A stretch of 64,000 nucleotides of DNA from Deltaproteobacteria bacterium. Its GTDB lineage: Bacteria; Myxococcota_A; UBA796; SXON01. This document shows positions 22,032 through 30,200 of the stretch, in pieces. Under the pieces are notes generated by a model. That model was not told the origin of the DNA, ran no database searches, and saw only the letters and a list, made by a program, of their open reading frames with translations. Position 1 is the first letter of the stretch. Every line of letters starts with the position of its first letter. Position numbers and translations under genes: made by a program. The stretch spans positions 18,360-82,359 of the forward strand of contig CANLGL010000020.1 of assembly GCA_947490345.1 (NCBI GenBank), written 5' to 3'.

Positions 22032-22934
22032 TCAGATCCGATCCACCTCCGCGACCTCGAAGACACAGTCCGCGTCATCGCCGACGGCCTCGGTGAGGGC
22101 CAGGCTGTCGCTCTGGAAGGTGAGCCGCCCGGTGCGGCCCCAGCACTGGCTCCACGACCACACCGTCTCGCCGAAGCCGCCGCCGGCCACCTGCGCGTCC
22201 GAGCGTCCACCGGTGCCCGGAATCCAGCGGTCACGCACGGTGATCGTGGCCAATTCGTCGCTTCCGTCGTCGGCGAGGTCCGAGACGGTGCGGTACTGGA
22301 AGTCGCCGAGCGTGTCGGTCCGGGTGTAGGCGTAGGTCCAGTCAGTGGGCTCGCCGCCGTCGAGGCTCAGGTCCTCGACCAGCACCAGCAGGTCGACGCC
22401 GTCGCGGTTGTCGTAGTCGACGGTGACGAGCCCGCTCTCGTCGAGGCCGCACCACCCCGCCCAACGGCGGTGATCCCACACAAAACTCCCGTCACCGCCC
22501 GCTACCGTCTCCCCGGAAAAATGGGTGCCGTACAGCACGGTGGCGTCCTCCCCCTCGCCCGGGTGGCCTGACACACTCCACTGATACACGCCGAACTCTC
22601 GCGACATCAACAGCGACGCGGACACCCCACAGTCGCCGTCGTAAGGACCCCAACGCCGTGTGTCGTCGCCGCGCTCGGTCGGCGGCAGCTCGCGCACCCG
22701 CTCGACGAGCCCGAGCGTACCGAGGACAAACCCATTGACCTGCGACGCGATCGCCACCGAAAGCTCGACGAGATCGGCCCGCTCGCCGAGTCCGCGGGCC
22801 GCCGCGTCCGTGGTGTCGTCGCCGAAGCCGACAGTCTGGCGTCCTTCGTCGGGCAAGGCGGCGAGGAAGTTGGCGTCGTCGTCGAAAGTGGCGTTGCTCA
22901 CGTCACCGCACGCAGCGAGAAGGAGGAAGATCAT
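22032..22934 (-). CDS. hypothetical lipoprotein, last gene of caspase operon
   Basis: 300 residues. MIFLLLAAC gives a minimal lipoprotein signal. The mature domain is acidic with many WxW/YxY alternations (VYQWSVSGHPGEGED, FVWDHRRWAGWCGLDESG) and Cys residues spaced for possible disulfides, suggesting a secreted beta-rich protein. The ATG at 22934 is 2 bp downstream of the caspase-like gene stop, which fixes it as the coupled start; a longer reading from 23072 would place a signal peptide mid-protein. No family is recognised. Its position suggests it is a partner, substrate or sensor for the protease. Confidence 0.7.
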   Translation of the reverse strand: MIFLLLAACGDVSNATFDDDANFLAALPDEGRQTVGFGDDTTDAAARGLGERADLVELSVAIASQVNGFVLGTLGLVERVRELPPTERGDDTRRWGPYDGDCGVSASLLMSREFGVYQWSVSGHPGEGEDATVLYGTHFSGETVAGGDGSFVWDHRRWAGWCGLDESGLVTVDYDNRDGVDLLVLVEDLSLDGGEPTDWTYAYTRTDTLGDFQYRTVSDLADDGSDELATITVRDRWIPGTGGRSDAQVAGGGFGETVWSWSQCWGRTGRLTFQSDSLALTEAVGDDADCVFEVAEVDRI

Positions 22935-22936
22935 GG

Positions 22937-24517
22937 TCAAAACCGATACCCCAGTCCGAGAAGCAGCTCGGAGAAGCCCATGCCATTGTCGCGACCGTCC
23001 ACCACATAGGGGAGGTAGTGGACACGAAGTTGTACGTCGATCTCGAATTGTCCTGGGTGGAGGCCGAGCCATCCCACGATCCCCGGCGCCACCGAAAAGA
23101 GTTCCTGGTCCTCGACCCCGCCGTCGGGAAAGCGCCGCCGCAACCAGAAGCCCTGGAGATGGAGCCCGCCGCCCGCCTGGACGATGAACTCCGGCGTCCG
23201 CCAGCCGGCGCCGACCCCGAAGGTGGCCGAATCGAGGTCCACATCCACCGGATACCCGAGACCGTCGATCGCCAGGGTCCCCTGTCCGCTCCCGGCCAAG
23301 AAGTCCATCGAGACATACTTCCCGTCGCGCCAGCCGAAGCGCCCTTCAAGACCGGCCGCGCCCGTGGTCGGAAAGTAGGCGGCCTGGATGGTCGGGTCCG
23401 AGAAGCTCCGCCCGCCCACCAGCAAGTGCAGCGCCAGCTTCGGACGCTTGGCGTCGCGGATGCTCTTGTCGATCGACCCCTTGGCGATGTCGTCCTCGTA
23501 CTCGCCGTCCCGAAAGCGCGTCGAATCGACGGTGACGACCGCCCGTGCCGCCAACTGGATCTCCGCCACGGACAGGTGCGTCGGCAACCGCTCCTGGACC
23601 AGGTAGCGCCCCGGTCGCAGCGCGATGCGTCGGTCAAAGACCGTCACTTCCACTTGCGACACGAACATGCGTCGGTCGACGTCGAAGACCGCGAACGTGC
23701 CCGGATTGCTGCCCGGCAGGTGCAGGGTGCCGGTGCCCGATCGGCCCAACTCCGTGACCACCACCTCCCCATTGGCGTTGAGGTCCCAGTCCTGAGTGGG
23801 GTGCTGCGTGCCGGAGCGGGTCGCGGACGTCCGGTAGACGGTCTCGTGGTAGACGTACCGATAGGCCTCGGACAGGGTCACCCGCGAATCGCCGTCGTCG
23901 TCGGCACCCCCGGACAGGCCCGAGGCCAAGAAGTGGGTGAAGTAGGAGCCGCCGATCTCGTCGGACTCCTGGCTGGCTTCGTCGCCACCGCTGCTGGTGA
24001 CGATCACCGAACCGCGGGCGTCCAGCCGCTCTTCCAGGTCGAACGCGAAGGTCGGCGCCCGGGTGCCGCCCTTGCGCCGGGTCATGCTTCCCGACTGACA
24101 CGCATCAACGAACGCGACCCGAACGTCGGCGCCGCTCTTGTCCAAAAGTGCGGTCAGCTCCGCCCAGGTGACGCTGGTTCGACCGAGGTGCAACGCCGTC
24201 TCGTCGGCGTGCCCCGAGTAGAAGAAGTAGAGCACCGTCTGGTTCCCGTTCTGCCGGGACCCGGCGATCGGTCCTTGCAGCTCCGCCATGCTGCGCAGCA
24301 GCTCGGCGCGACCCTTCCCATACAGCGACCGCGTGTTCAACAGTGAGACGCCGCCAAGTTCGGTGAGGACACCCTGCATCTTTCGTGCGTCCTGCTCGGC
24401 GAAGTAGAGCGCAGCGTCCCCGATCGCCCCTTCGTTGTTGCCCACGACCACCGCGAAGCGTTGGACGTCGGCGTGGGCGAACGTCGCGCCAAGGACGATG
24501 GCGAGGGCACCGATCAA
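22937..24517 (-). CDS. secreted caspase-like (peptidase C14) protease with C-terminal barrel-like domain
   Basis: 526 residues. An N-terminal signal peptide (MIGALAIVLGATFAHA) is followed by a caspase p20-type domain: FAVVVGNNEG, LYFFYSGHAD with catalytic His103, and VAFVDACQSGSM with catalytic Cys140. An acidic EF-hand-like loop (ADDDGDSRVTLSEAY) follows, as seen in other bacterial caspase homologues and possibly binding Ca2+. Residues about 235-330 resemble a PEGA-like beta module (FAVFDVDRRMFVSQVEVTVF). The last ~180 residues alternate polar and hydrophobic residues and end MGFSELLLGLGYRF, a terminal aromatic like an outer-membrane strand. Such proteases usually cut after Arg or Lys. The predicted location is the periplasm or outer membrane. 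It overlaps the upstream gene by 4 bp. Confidence 0.85.
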   Translation of the reverse strand: MIGALAIVLGATFAHADVQRFAVVVGNNEGAIGDAALYFAEQDARKMQGVLTELGGVSLLNTRSLYGKGRAELLRSMAELQGPIAGSRQNGNQTVLYFFYSGHADETALHLGRTSVTWAELTALLDKSGADVRVAFVDACQSGSMTRRKGGTRAPTFAFDLEERLDARGSVIVTSSGGDEASQESDEIGGSYFTHFLASGLSGGADDDGDSRVTLSEAYRYVYHETVYRTSATRSGTQHPTQDWDLNANGEVVVTELGRSGTGTLHLPGSNPGTFAVFDVDRRMFVSQVEVTVFDRRIALRPGRYLVQERLPTHLSVAEIQLAARAVVTVDSTRFRDGEYEDDIAKGSIDKSIRDAKRPKLALHLLVGGRSFSDPTIQAAYFPTTGAAGLEGRFGWRDGKYVSMDFLAGSGQGTLAIDGLGYPVDVDLDSATFGVGAGWRTPEFIVQAGGGLHLQGFWLRRRFPDGGVEDQELFSVAPGIVGWLGLHPGQFEIDVQLRVHYLPYVVDGRDNGMGFSELLLGLGYRF

Positions 24518-25254
24518 GGCTTGTCCAAAACCAGGATCGCGACGTCAGCCCGGGCGGCGTCCAAGGCGACCAGACCCTCCACCCCCGACTCCTCGTAGAT
24601 CGCCGCGACTTCGGCCCGGACCACGTCGGCGTCGGCTCCCGAGAAGCTCGCCACGAAGATCTCCGGACCCGGCGCGTCGTCCAACTGGATGCTGCCGTCG
24701 AGGAACTGGCGTTCACCGGGGGTGATAGCGAAGGGTACGCTCCCCGCTTCGGGCCAGTAGGTCTGCACGGTCCCCGTCCCGTCGACGCCCACGAGCACCA
24801 GCGTGTCGTGAACACCGGCGCGGTAGGAGAAGCGGAGACGGTCCCCGGCGCGCACCTCGAAGGCCGCGTCGCCCTCGAAGGGCTGCCCGTCGCGCAAAAC
24901 CGCGAACCCAAGCTCGGCGTCACCCTTGACGCGGATGCCGTCGCGGGGCGGAGGCTTGACGATCAGCAACAGGGCAGCGGCCAACGCAAGGCCGCCGCCG
25001 ATCCACGGCGCGACCCGCCGAAACAGCGGCACGACCTGGCCCGCAGCGCGCGTCGGCCGGCCCTCCGACGGGGCGTCCGCGAGGGAGCGCAGGGCGGCGA
25101 TGTCCAACGCCGGTGGCCGAGCCGCCGCCACTTCGGCGCGCCACGCCGCCGTGGCGGGGTGCGCGGCGTGGTCAGCCGGAAGCGGCGCCTCCCCGGAGAG
25201 CTCCCGCCCGATCGCCAGGCGTGACGGACGGCTCCCATCGTTGAGCCGGCTCAT
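24514..25254 (-). CDS. single-pass membrane protein, candidate anti-sigma/sensor
   Basis: 246 residues. The N-terminal ~80 residues are cytoplasmic and Ala/Arg-rich, one transmembrane helix spans about residues 83-99 (WIGGGLALAAALLLIVK), and the C-terminal ~145 residues would be periplasmic. That domain (ELGFAVLRDGQPFEGDAAF, DRLRFSYRAGVHDTLVLVGV, then PGPEIFVASFSG) resembles DUF4384-type beta domains found with caspase and trypsin-like proteins. The HxxxCxxC zinc motif of common anti-sigma factors is absent. The start overlaps the sigma factor stop by 4 bp, and its own stop overlaps the caspase start by 4 bp. Topology and position suggest it relays an envelope signal to the sigma factor; this is inference. 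Confidence 0.7.
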   Translation of the reverse strand: MSRLNDGSRPSRLAIGRELSGEAPLPADHAAHPATAAWRAEVAAARPPALDIAALRSLADAPSEGRPTRAAGQVVPLFRRVAPWIGGGLALAAALLLIVKPPPRDGIRVKGDAELGFAVLRDGQPFEGDAAFEVRAGDRLRFSYRAGVHDTLVLVGVDGTGTVQTYWPEAGSVPFAITPGERQFLDGSIQLDDAPGPEIFVASFSGADADVVRAEVAAIYEESGVEGLVALDAARADVAILVLDKP

Positions 25255-25802
25255 GGCGCCCCCTGCATCACTTGTAGCGCACACCAGGCGATGCTCGCGC
25301 TGAGCACGGTGAGGCCCAAGGTACGTCGGGAGCGACGCAAGAACTCGTCAAGCCGCTTCCGAAGGGTGGGCACCGAGATCCCCACCAGCACTGCCGTCTC
25401 CTCCCGGGTGAGGTCGTCGAAGAACAGGTGGACCACGATGCGTTGGGTGGTGTCATCTTCCGAGGCCACGAGCGCGCGGATGCGGGCGTCGTCCAGGCGC
25501 TCGTCGTCGGGGGTGACCTCTTCCCGGTGGACGAATTCGCCGCGACGCTCCACGTGTTTGCGGTGGTGGCCACGTTGGTCGCGTAGCCGGTTGAGGCACC
25601 AATTGGTGTTGATCTGGTAGAGCCAGGTCAAGGGCGACGACTCGGAGCGGAAGCCATCGCCGGCGCGGATTACCCGGGCGAAGGTCTCCTGGACCGCATC
25701 GCCAGCTTCCGCGTCATCGCCGAGAATCCCGCGGGCGCGGGCGTGCAGGATCGGGGCGTAGCGCATGTACATCTCACTGAGCTCGGTGTCGGTGATGGCC
25801 AT
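25251..25802 (-). CDS. ECF-type RNA polymerase sigma factor
   Basis: 183 residues. Region 2 is seen in ILGDDAEAGDAVQETFARVI followed by LTWLYQINTNWCLNRLRDQ, and region 4 in LTREETAVLVGISVPTLRKR. Regions 1.1 and 3 are lacking, as in group 4 (ECF) factors. The ATG at 25802 is chosen because codons between it and an alternative ATG at 25868 are AT-rich at third positions and read like a promoter region. Unusually, region 4 is followed by a hydrophobic C-terminal tail (GLTVLSASIAWCALQVM) that could bind the membrane or the partner protein. It heads a four-gene operon with a membrane protein, a caspase-like protease and a lipoprotein. Confidence 0.85.
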   Translation of the reverse strand: MAITDTELSEMYMRYAPILHARARGILGDDAEAGDAVQETFARVIRAGDGFRSESSPLTWLYQINTNWCLNRLRDQRGHHRKHVERRGEFVHREEVTPDDERLDDARIRALVASEDDTTQRIVVHLFFDDLTREETAVLVGISVPTLRKRLDEFLRRSRRTLGLTVLSASIAWCALQVMQGAP

Positions 25803-25905
25803 CGTCCTGGCTTCGACCCCCAAGCGCCGCAGCGCCGAAAGAAAATCGCAATCAACGGATAACCACATGGCCTCACGGTGATACCCGCGGCCGGTCGGAG
25901 GGGAC

Positions 25906-26964
25906 GTGGAAGAGCCGCAGTGGGCGCTAGTGTTTGCCCGGGTCATCGCTGGAGAGTCGATTCGAAGTGTCGCGGTGGCGTTTGGCACCAACCCTCGTCG
26001 GATACGCCGTGCGTTGGCCCGGGCCGGGTTGCGAGCGGGCGGCATCGTCGTCGGCGCGCGCGGCGTCCCGGCACTGGCGCCCCAACGCTCGCGCTTGGGC
26101 ACCACGCCTGACGCACTGATTGCGAAAGCCGCAGGGGTCACGCCGGAGGCCGTTCAGGGAGAGCGCCGTCGGCTGGGCATCGCGGCCTACCGGCCCGCTC
26201 GCCGACCGGCTCCTCCCCCGATCGCACCGCGCATCCTGCCACCAAGCCCGGCCCCGCTGGTCCGCCCACCGCCGTCCCAACGGGGCCACGACCCCGTCGT
26301 CGTGCGGAAGTCACCCCGCGACGGCGACGCGGTCCGCAGCATCCCCGCGCGCCTCGGCGTCACCACGTTCCGCGCCAACGAGCCCGCACCCGTCGCCGTT
26401 GTCGCCATTCCGGTGTTCACGCCGCGCCCCCGCACTGAACGTGAACAGGAAGTCGACCGGCTGCTCTCGGTGCCGCGTCGCGGGCCGGACGAACGAAAGC
26501 GCATCATACGCGCAGAGACACGCCCGTTTGAGTTGGTCAGTAGTCGCCCTGGACCGACGCCGGCTGTCCAGCGCCGCCCCAGCGGCCCGACCTGGCGCGC
26601 TGCCGATCCAGCGGTGTTGCGCGAGTTGGCCGCGCGCGCCGAGGCGGAGCCTGGACCGGTCCGCCCTCCTCCCGTCGCGACAGTCGTCGTGCCGTCCGTG
26701 GCCACTACATCCGTGTCGGCGCGAGCGATTCAGGTCGCACCCACCCCGGCGCCCACCCTCGCCGCCCCCCCGCTGGCGCCGGTCGTGGCGCCCGATCCGG
26801 TCGCGACACCTGACCCATTCGGCGGAGTGGTCTGGGCAGTACACTTCGAGGGGCTCAACGAGATCGTGCACATCTGCGCGGCCGACGTCGTGCAGGCGTT
26901 GGCCGCCGCGCGAGCGTGGCTTCCGCCCGAGCGCTTCGCCGTCGTCGCGATCGAGGCCGTCTGA
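25906..26964 (+). CDS. Pro-rich protein with repeated HTH-like segments
   Basis: 352 residues from a GTG start, divergent from the sigma factor (103 bp between starts). Near the N-terminus two segments read like short helix-turn-helix units, IRSVAVAFGTNPRRIRRALA (about 20-39) and LIAKAAGVTPEAVQGERRRL (about 71-90). The middle 200 residues are Pro/Arg/Val-rich and likely disordered. A compact C-terminal domain (VVWAVHFEGLNEIVHICAAD, then WLPPERFAVVAIEAV) ends the protein. No family is recognised; a DNA-binding or scaffold role is a guess. The following dehydrogenase starts 1 bp after the stop. Confidence 0.55.
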   Translation: MEEPQWALVFARVIAGESIRSVAVAFGTNPRRIRRALARAGLRAGGIVVGARGVPALAPQRSRLGTTPDALIAKAAGVTPEAVQGERRRLGIAAYRPARRPAPPPIAPRILPPSPAPLVRPPPSQRGHDPVVVRKSPRDGDAVRSIPARLGVTTFRANEPAPVAVVAIPVFTPRPRTEREQEVDRLLSVPRRGPDERKRIIRAETRPFELVSSRPGPTPAVQRRPSGPTWRAADPAVLRELAARAEAEPGPVRPPPVATVVVPSVATTSVSARAIQVAPTPAPTLAAPPLAPVVAPDPVATPDPFGGVVWAVHFEGLNEIVHICAADVVQALAAARAWLPPERFAVVAIEAV

Positions 26965-26965
26965 G

Positions 26966-28279
26966 ATGACCCGCTTCCACAACGGCCGGCTCCGCAAAGC
27001 GCTGGTCGTCGAGAGCCCCGACCGTGTTCTTGACACCCTTCTTGAGGCCGAGGGCATCACGGTAGATCGCCGCGACGAGGTGCCAGACGAAGCCACGCTC
27101 GCTCGGTGGCTGGGCGAGGGCGGACACGACGTCCTGTTCAAGCGCAGTCGGGTGCCGGTCACCCGCGCCGTCGTGGTGGCCGCGCCGGCGCTTGCGGTGG
27201 TGCAACTTTGCTGCATCGGCGACGACAGCGTCGACAAACAAGCGTGCGCCGACCACGGGGTGCTCGTGTTCAACGACCCCGTCAGCAACGGTCGCAGCGT
27301 GGTGGAGCTGGCCATCGGCCACCTGATCGCCCTGTCGCGACGGCTGTACGAAACCTACGATCACACCCGCCTGGGTGGGTTCGACAAATCCCAGAACGAA
27401 CGCTTCGAGGTGCACGGGCGGGTGTTGGGTGTGCTGGGTCTGGGAAACATCGGGCGCGCGACGGCGCGGGCCGCCGAGGCGTTGGGGATGCGCGTCGTGT
27501 TTTACGACACCCGGGAAGTCGCGCGCGAGGTGGGGCTGGAGATGGGTTGGCAGAGCGTCGCCAGCATCGACGAGCTCTTCCGCAAGTCCGACGCCGTCAC
27601 GGTCCACCTCAGCGCGGAAGACGTGCGCGGGCACAGCAACCGGGCCATCCTCACTCGGCAACACTTCGCGCAGCTCGCGGCCGATCGTCCGGGGGACTCG
27701 CCTCGCCTCTTCCTGAACCTCGCGCGCGGGTTCCTGTATGACCCCGCCGATTTGTTGGCCGCCATCACCTCGCGCGAGGTGGCACGCGCCGCGGTCGATG
27801 TGTACCCCGAAGAGCCTCGCGGGTCCGGCCCCTGGACCAATCCCTACGCGGCCGAAGCTCGTGTCGCGAGCACGCCCCATCTGGGCGCCGCCACCTTGGA
27901 CGCCCAGCCGCGGATCGCACGCCGGGTCGCGCACACCCTCCGCGGCGTCTCCCGGAGCGGCGCCATCCGCGACTGTGTGTTTCGTCCCCGGCTTACATTG
28001 GGGCTCAACGAGCTCGAGCCCGGAAACGCCTTGGTCTCAGTGGTGCACAGCACGGTCCGGGGCACCCGCAAGGCCATCCAGGACGCAGTCTTCGAAGCGG
28101 GCGTCAGCAACCTCTCGACGGTCCACCAGGACTTCGAAGAATTCGGAGTGGCCTACGATCTGTTGGCTCTCGACAGGCCGCTGTCCGATGTCCAACTCAA
28201 GCGGATCGCGGCCGACGCTGCGGCGCTCACCGGTGACGAGAACACCGTGCGTTCGCTGCGACAGATGCTCGTCGAGTAA
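26966..28279 (+). CDS. D-3-phosphoglycerate dehydrogenase-like (2-hydroxyacid dehydrogenase family)
   Basis: 437 residues. The NAD-binding motif is GVLGLGNIGRATARA. The catalytic triad of D-isomer-specific 2-hydroxyacid dehydrogenases is present: Arg in LNLARGFLYDP, Glu in VYPEEPRGSG and His in STPHLGAATLDAQ. The C-terminal ~85 residues (NALVSVVHSTVRGTRKAIQD) look like an ACT domain, as in SerA of serine biosynthesis. Length is close to E. coli SerA (410) plus an insertion. The ATG at 26966 is one base after the previous stop. Neighbours are not serine genes, so another 2-hydroxyacid remains possible. Confidence 0.8.
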   Translation: MTRFHNGRLRKALVVESPDRVLDTLLEAEGITVDRRDEVPDEATLARWLGEGGHDVLFKRSRVPVTRAVVVAAPALAVVQLCCIGDDSVDKQACADHGVLVFNDPVSNGRSVVELAIGHLIALSRRLYETYDHTRLGGFDKSQNERFEVHGRVLGVLGLGNIGRATARAAEALGMRVVFYDTREVAREVGLEMGWQSVASIDELFRKSDAVTVHLSAEDVRGHSNRAILTRQHFAQLAADRPGDSPRLFLNLARGFLYDPADLLAAITSREVARAAVDVYPEEPRGSGPWTNPYAAEARVASTPHLGAATLDAQPRIARRVAHTLRGVSRSGAIRDCVFRPRLTLGLNELEPGNALVSVVHSTVRGTRKAIQDAVFEAGVSNLSTVHQDFEEFGVAYDLLALDRPLSDVQLKRIAADAAALTGDENTVRSLRQMLVE

Positions 28280-28281
28280 GC

Positions 28282-29352
28282 ATGGCCACGCCACCACCGG
28301 TCTGGCCGGTTCACCTTGAGGCACGCTACGTGCGCGCGCTCGCCTCGGAGTGGAGACGCTTCAATCAGTTCCAACTCAAGGGGGCGCTTCGGCCGCCCAC
28401 CTTCGAGCTCATCGACTCCACCACGCAGCTCGGCCGCTGGCAGCTTGGCACCCGGACCATCGCGATTGCCCGCTCCCTGGTACACCGGCAGCCGTGGGGG
28501 GTGGTCGCCGAGGTGCTCCGCCACGAGATCGCCCACCAGTACGCCCACGAAGTGCTCGGCGCCATCGACGAGACGGCGCATGGTCCCGCCTTCCGGCAGG
28601 TATGCGCGCGCCTCGGCATCGACGCCCGTGCCGCCGGGCTGCCGGCGCCGTCGGAGGCCGACGCCCGCGTCCACCGCCGCGTGGAAAAGCTGCTCGCGCT
28701 GGCCGGCAGTGACAACCGACACGAAGCCGAGGCGGCAATGGCCGAGGCCCGTCGCCTCCTGCTGGTCCACAACCTGGGCGCGCCGCCCCAGAGCTACGGC
28801 TGGCGGCACCTGGGCGCCCCCTCTGGACGGATCCAGCCCTGGCGAAAGCAGCTTGGCGCGCTGTTGGGCGAACACTTCTTCGTCGAGACCATCTGGGTGA
28901 GAACCTACGTCGTGGCTGCCGACGCGTGGCGCTCAATGCTCGAGATCTGCGGGACCCCGGGTAACGTCGAGACCGCGGCCTGGGTCCACGACTGGCTGAT
29001 TGAGACCGCCGAGCGGTTGTGGCTCCAAGAACGCGGCACCTTGGGCCTGGCCGGGGCCAGCGAACACGCCCATTACCTCGGGGGCGTGGTCCGCGGATTC
29101 TCCGAGCGGCTTCGGAAGGGCGCTCTAAAGTGCAAGAAAGAGGGGCTGGTCTGGGTGGGCGATCCGGGCGTCACTGCGTTCCTGGGGGAGCGCCACGGGC
29201 GGATGCGGATGGTGAGCTACTCGGTCCCGCGCGGCGGCGCGGCGACGGCCGCCGGGCTGGCCCAGGGACGGGCGCTGATCATGCACCGGCCGGTCCACGG
29301 CACCACGGGCGGCTCCGGGAAGCTGCTCGGGGTGAAGGGGCCGACGGGTTAG
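28282..29352 (+). CDS. SprT-like zinc metalloprotease domain fused to DUF2786
   Basis: 356 residues. Residues about 70-115 contain the HExxH zinc site HEIAHQYAHE within VVAEVLRHEIAHQYAHEVLG, with downstream HGPAFRQVCARLGI, the SprT-like (WSS/SprT) metallopeptidase pattern. Immediately after, RRVEKLLALAGSDNRHEAEA and ARRLLLVHNL match DUF2786, a domain often coupled to SprT-like proteins in phages and bacteria. The C-terminal 180 residues continue as the usual DUF2786-associated region. SprT-family proteins cleave proteins crosslinked to DNA in eukaryotes (Spartan); the bacterial role is unknown. It starts 2 bp after the dehydrogenase stop. Confidence 0.82.
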   Translation: MATPPPVWPVHLEARYVRALASEWRRFNQFQLKGALRPPTFELIDSTTQLGRWQLGTRTIAIARSLVHRQPWGVVAEVLRHEIAHQYAHEVLGAIDETAHGPAFRQVCARLGIDARAAGLPAPSEADARVHRRVEKLLALAGSDNRHEAEAAMAEARRLLLVHNLGAPPQSYGWRHLGAPSGRIQPWRKQLGALLGEHFFVETIWVRTYVVAADAWRSMLEICGTPGNVETAAWVHDWLIETAERLWLQERGTLGLAGASEHAHYLGGVVRGFSERLRKGALKCKKEGLVWVGDPGVTAFLGERHGRMRMVSYSVPRGGAATAAGLAQGRALIMHRPVHGTTGGSGKLLGVKGPTG

Positions 29353-29360
29353 GCGCCGGG

Positions 29361-30200
29361 GTGCCCACCATCGCCTTTCTGACCGACCGCGTGCGCCCCT
29401 CCGGCGTGGCCGACGACCACCTCGTGCTCCCCGCACTGACGGCGCTCGGCGTGACGGTGAGGTTCGTCCCCTGGGAGGACGCGCGGCCGCAGGAGGACAT
29501 CGCCGCCTGGGTGGTGCGCTCGCCCTGGAACTATGCCGCCGCGGTCTCTTCCTTTCTGTCGTCGCTGGCTCCGCTGGCCCCCCTACACAACGCCATGACG
29601 GTGTTGCGCTGGAATAGCGACAAACGGTATCTGTTCGAGCTGGCCGAGGCCGGGGTGCCCATCGTCCCCAGCGTGGTCGCGCCCCGCGACGCCCTCGCAG
29701 CCATCGCCGAGTCCACCGGCTTCGTCGAGGTCGTCGTCAAACCGCTGGTATCCGCGGGGGGGAGCAACACCCGCCGCGTGCGCGCCGAGAACCTCGATGA
29801 CGACGACATCTTCGCGGGCCTGCCCGATGGCGACTACCTCATGCAGCCGTTCCTGGATGACGTGCTCGCCGGGGGCGAAGTGTCGTGTGTGTTTTTCGAG
29901 GGGGTGTACAGCCACTCGGTACGGAAGCGGCCACAGGCAGGGAACTTCCTGGTGCAGGAAGAGCATGGGGGCAGCACTGTCGCCGTTATTGTCACCCCGG
30001 AGTTGATCGAGGCCAGCCAGGCCGCCCTCGCCGCGGCGCCGGCGCCCGGACTCTACGCCCGCGTCGATTGGATCGAAACCCGTCGCGGGCCGCGGCTGGT
30101 TGAGCTGGAGTTGATTGAGCCTGAGCTGTACCTCCGCGCCCACCCCGACGCCCCCGCCCGCTTCGCCGCCGCCATCGTGGGCCGCCTGGAGCGTCGATGA
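29361..30200 (+). CDS. ATP-grasp domain protein
   Basis: 279 residues from GTG at 29361, 8 bp after the previous gene. The N-terminal pre-ATP-grasp lobe (TIAFLTDRVRPSG, VVRSPWNY) is followed by ATP-grasp elements: WNSDKRYLFELAEAGVPIVP, VVVKPLVSAGGSNTRRV with the nucleotide Lys and flexible loop, YLMQPFLDDV, GGEVSCVFF and the metal-binding end ARVDWIETRRGPRLVELELI with E-L-E. This arrangement resembles RimK/glutathione-synthetase-like and cycloserine-type ligases that join a carboxylate to an amine or thiol. The substrate is unknown. It overlaps the GHMP kinase gene by 4 bp, hinting at a shared small-molecule pathway. Confidence 0.78.
   Translation: MPTIAFLTDRVRPSGVADDHLVLPALTALGVTVRFVPWEDARPQEDIAAWVVRSPWNYAAAVSSFLSSLAPLAPLHNAMTVLRWNSDKRYLFELAEAGVPIVPSVVAPRDALAAIAESTGFVEVVVKPLVSAGGSNTRRVRAENLDDDDIFAGLPDGDYLMQPFLDDVLAGGEVSCVFFEGVYSHSVRKRPQAGNFLVQEEHGGSTVAVIVTPELIEASQAALAAAPAPGLYARVDWIETRRGPRLVELELIEPELYLRAHPDAPARFAAAIVGRLERR

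Noticed and set aside
22935-23072. Longer N-terminus for the lipoprotein ending at 22032
   Set aside because: The extra 46 residues are the out-of-frame end of the caspase-like gene and would bury the signal peptide.
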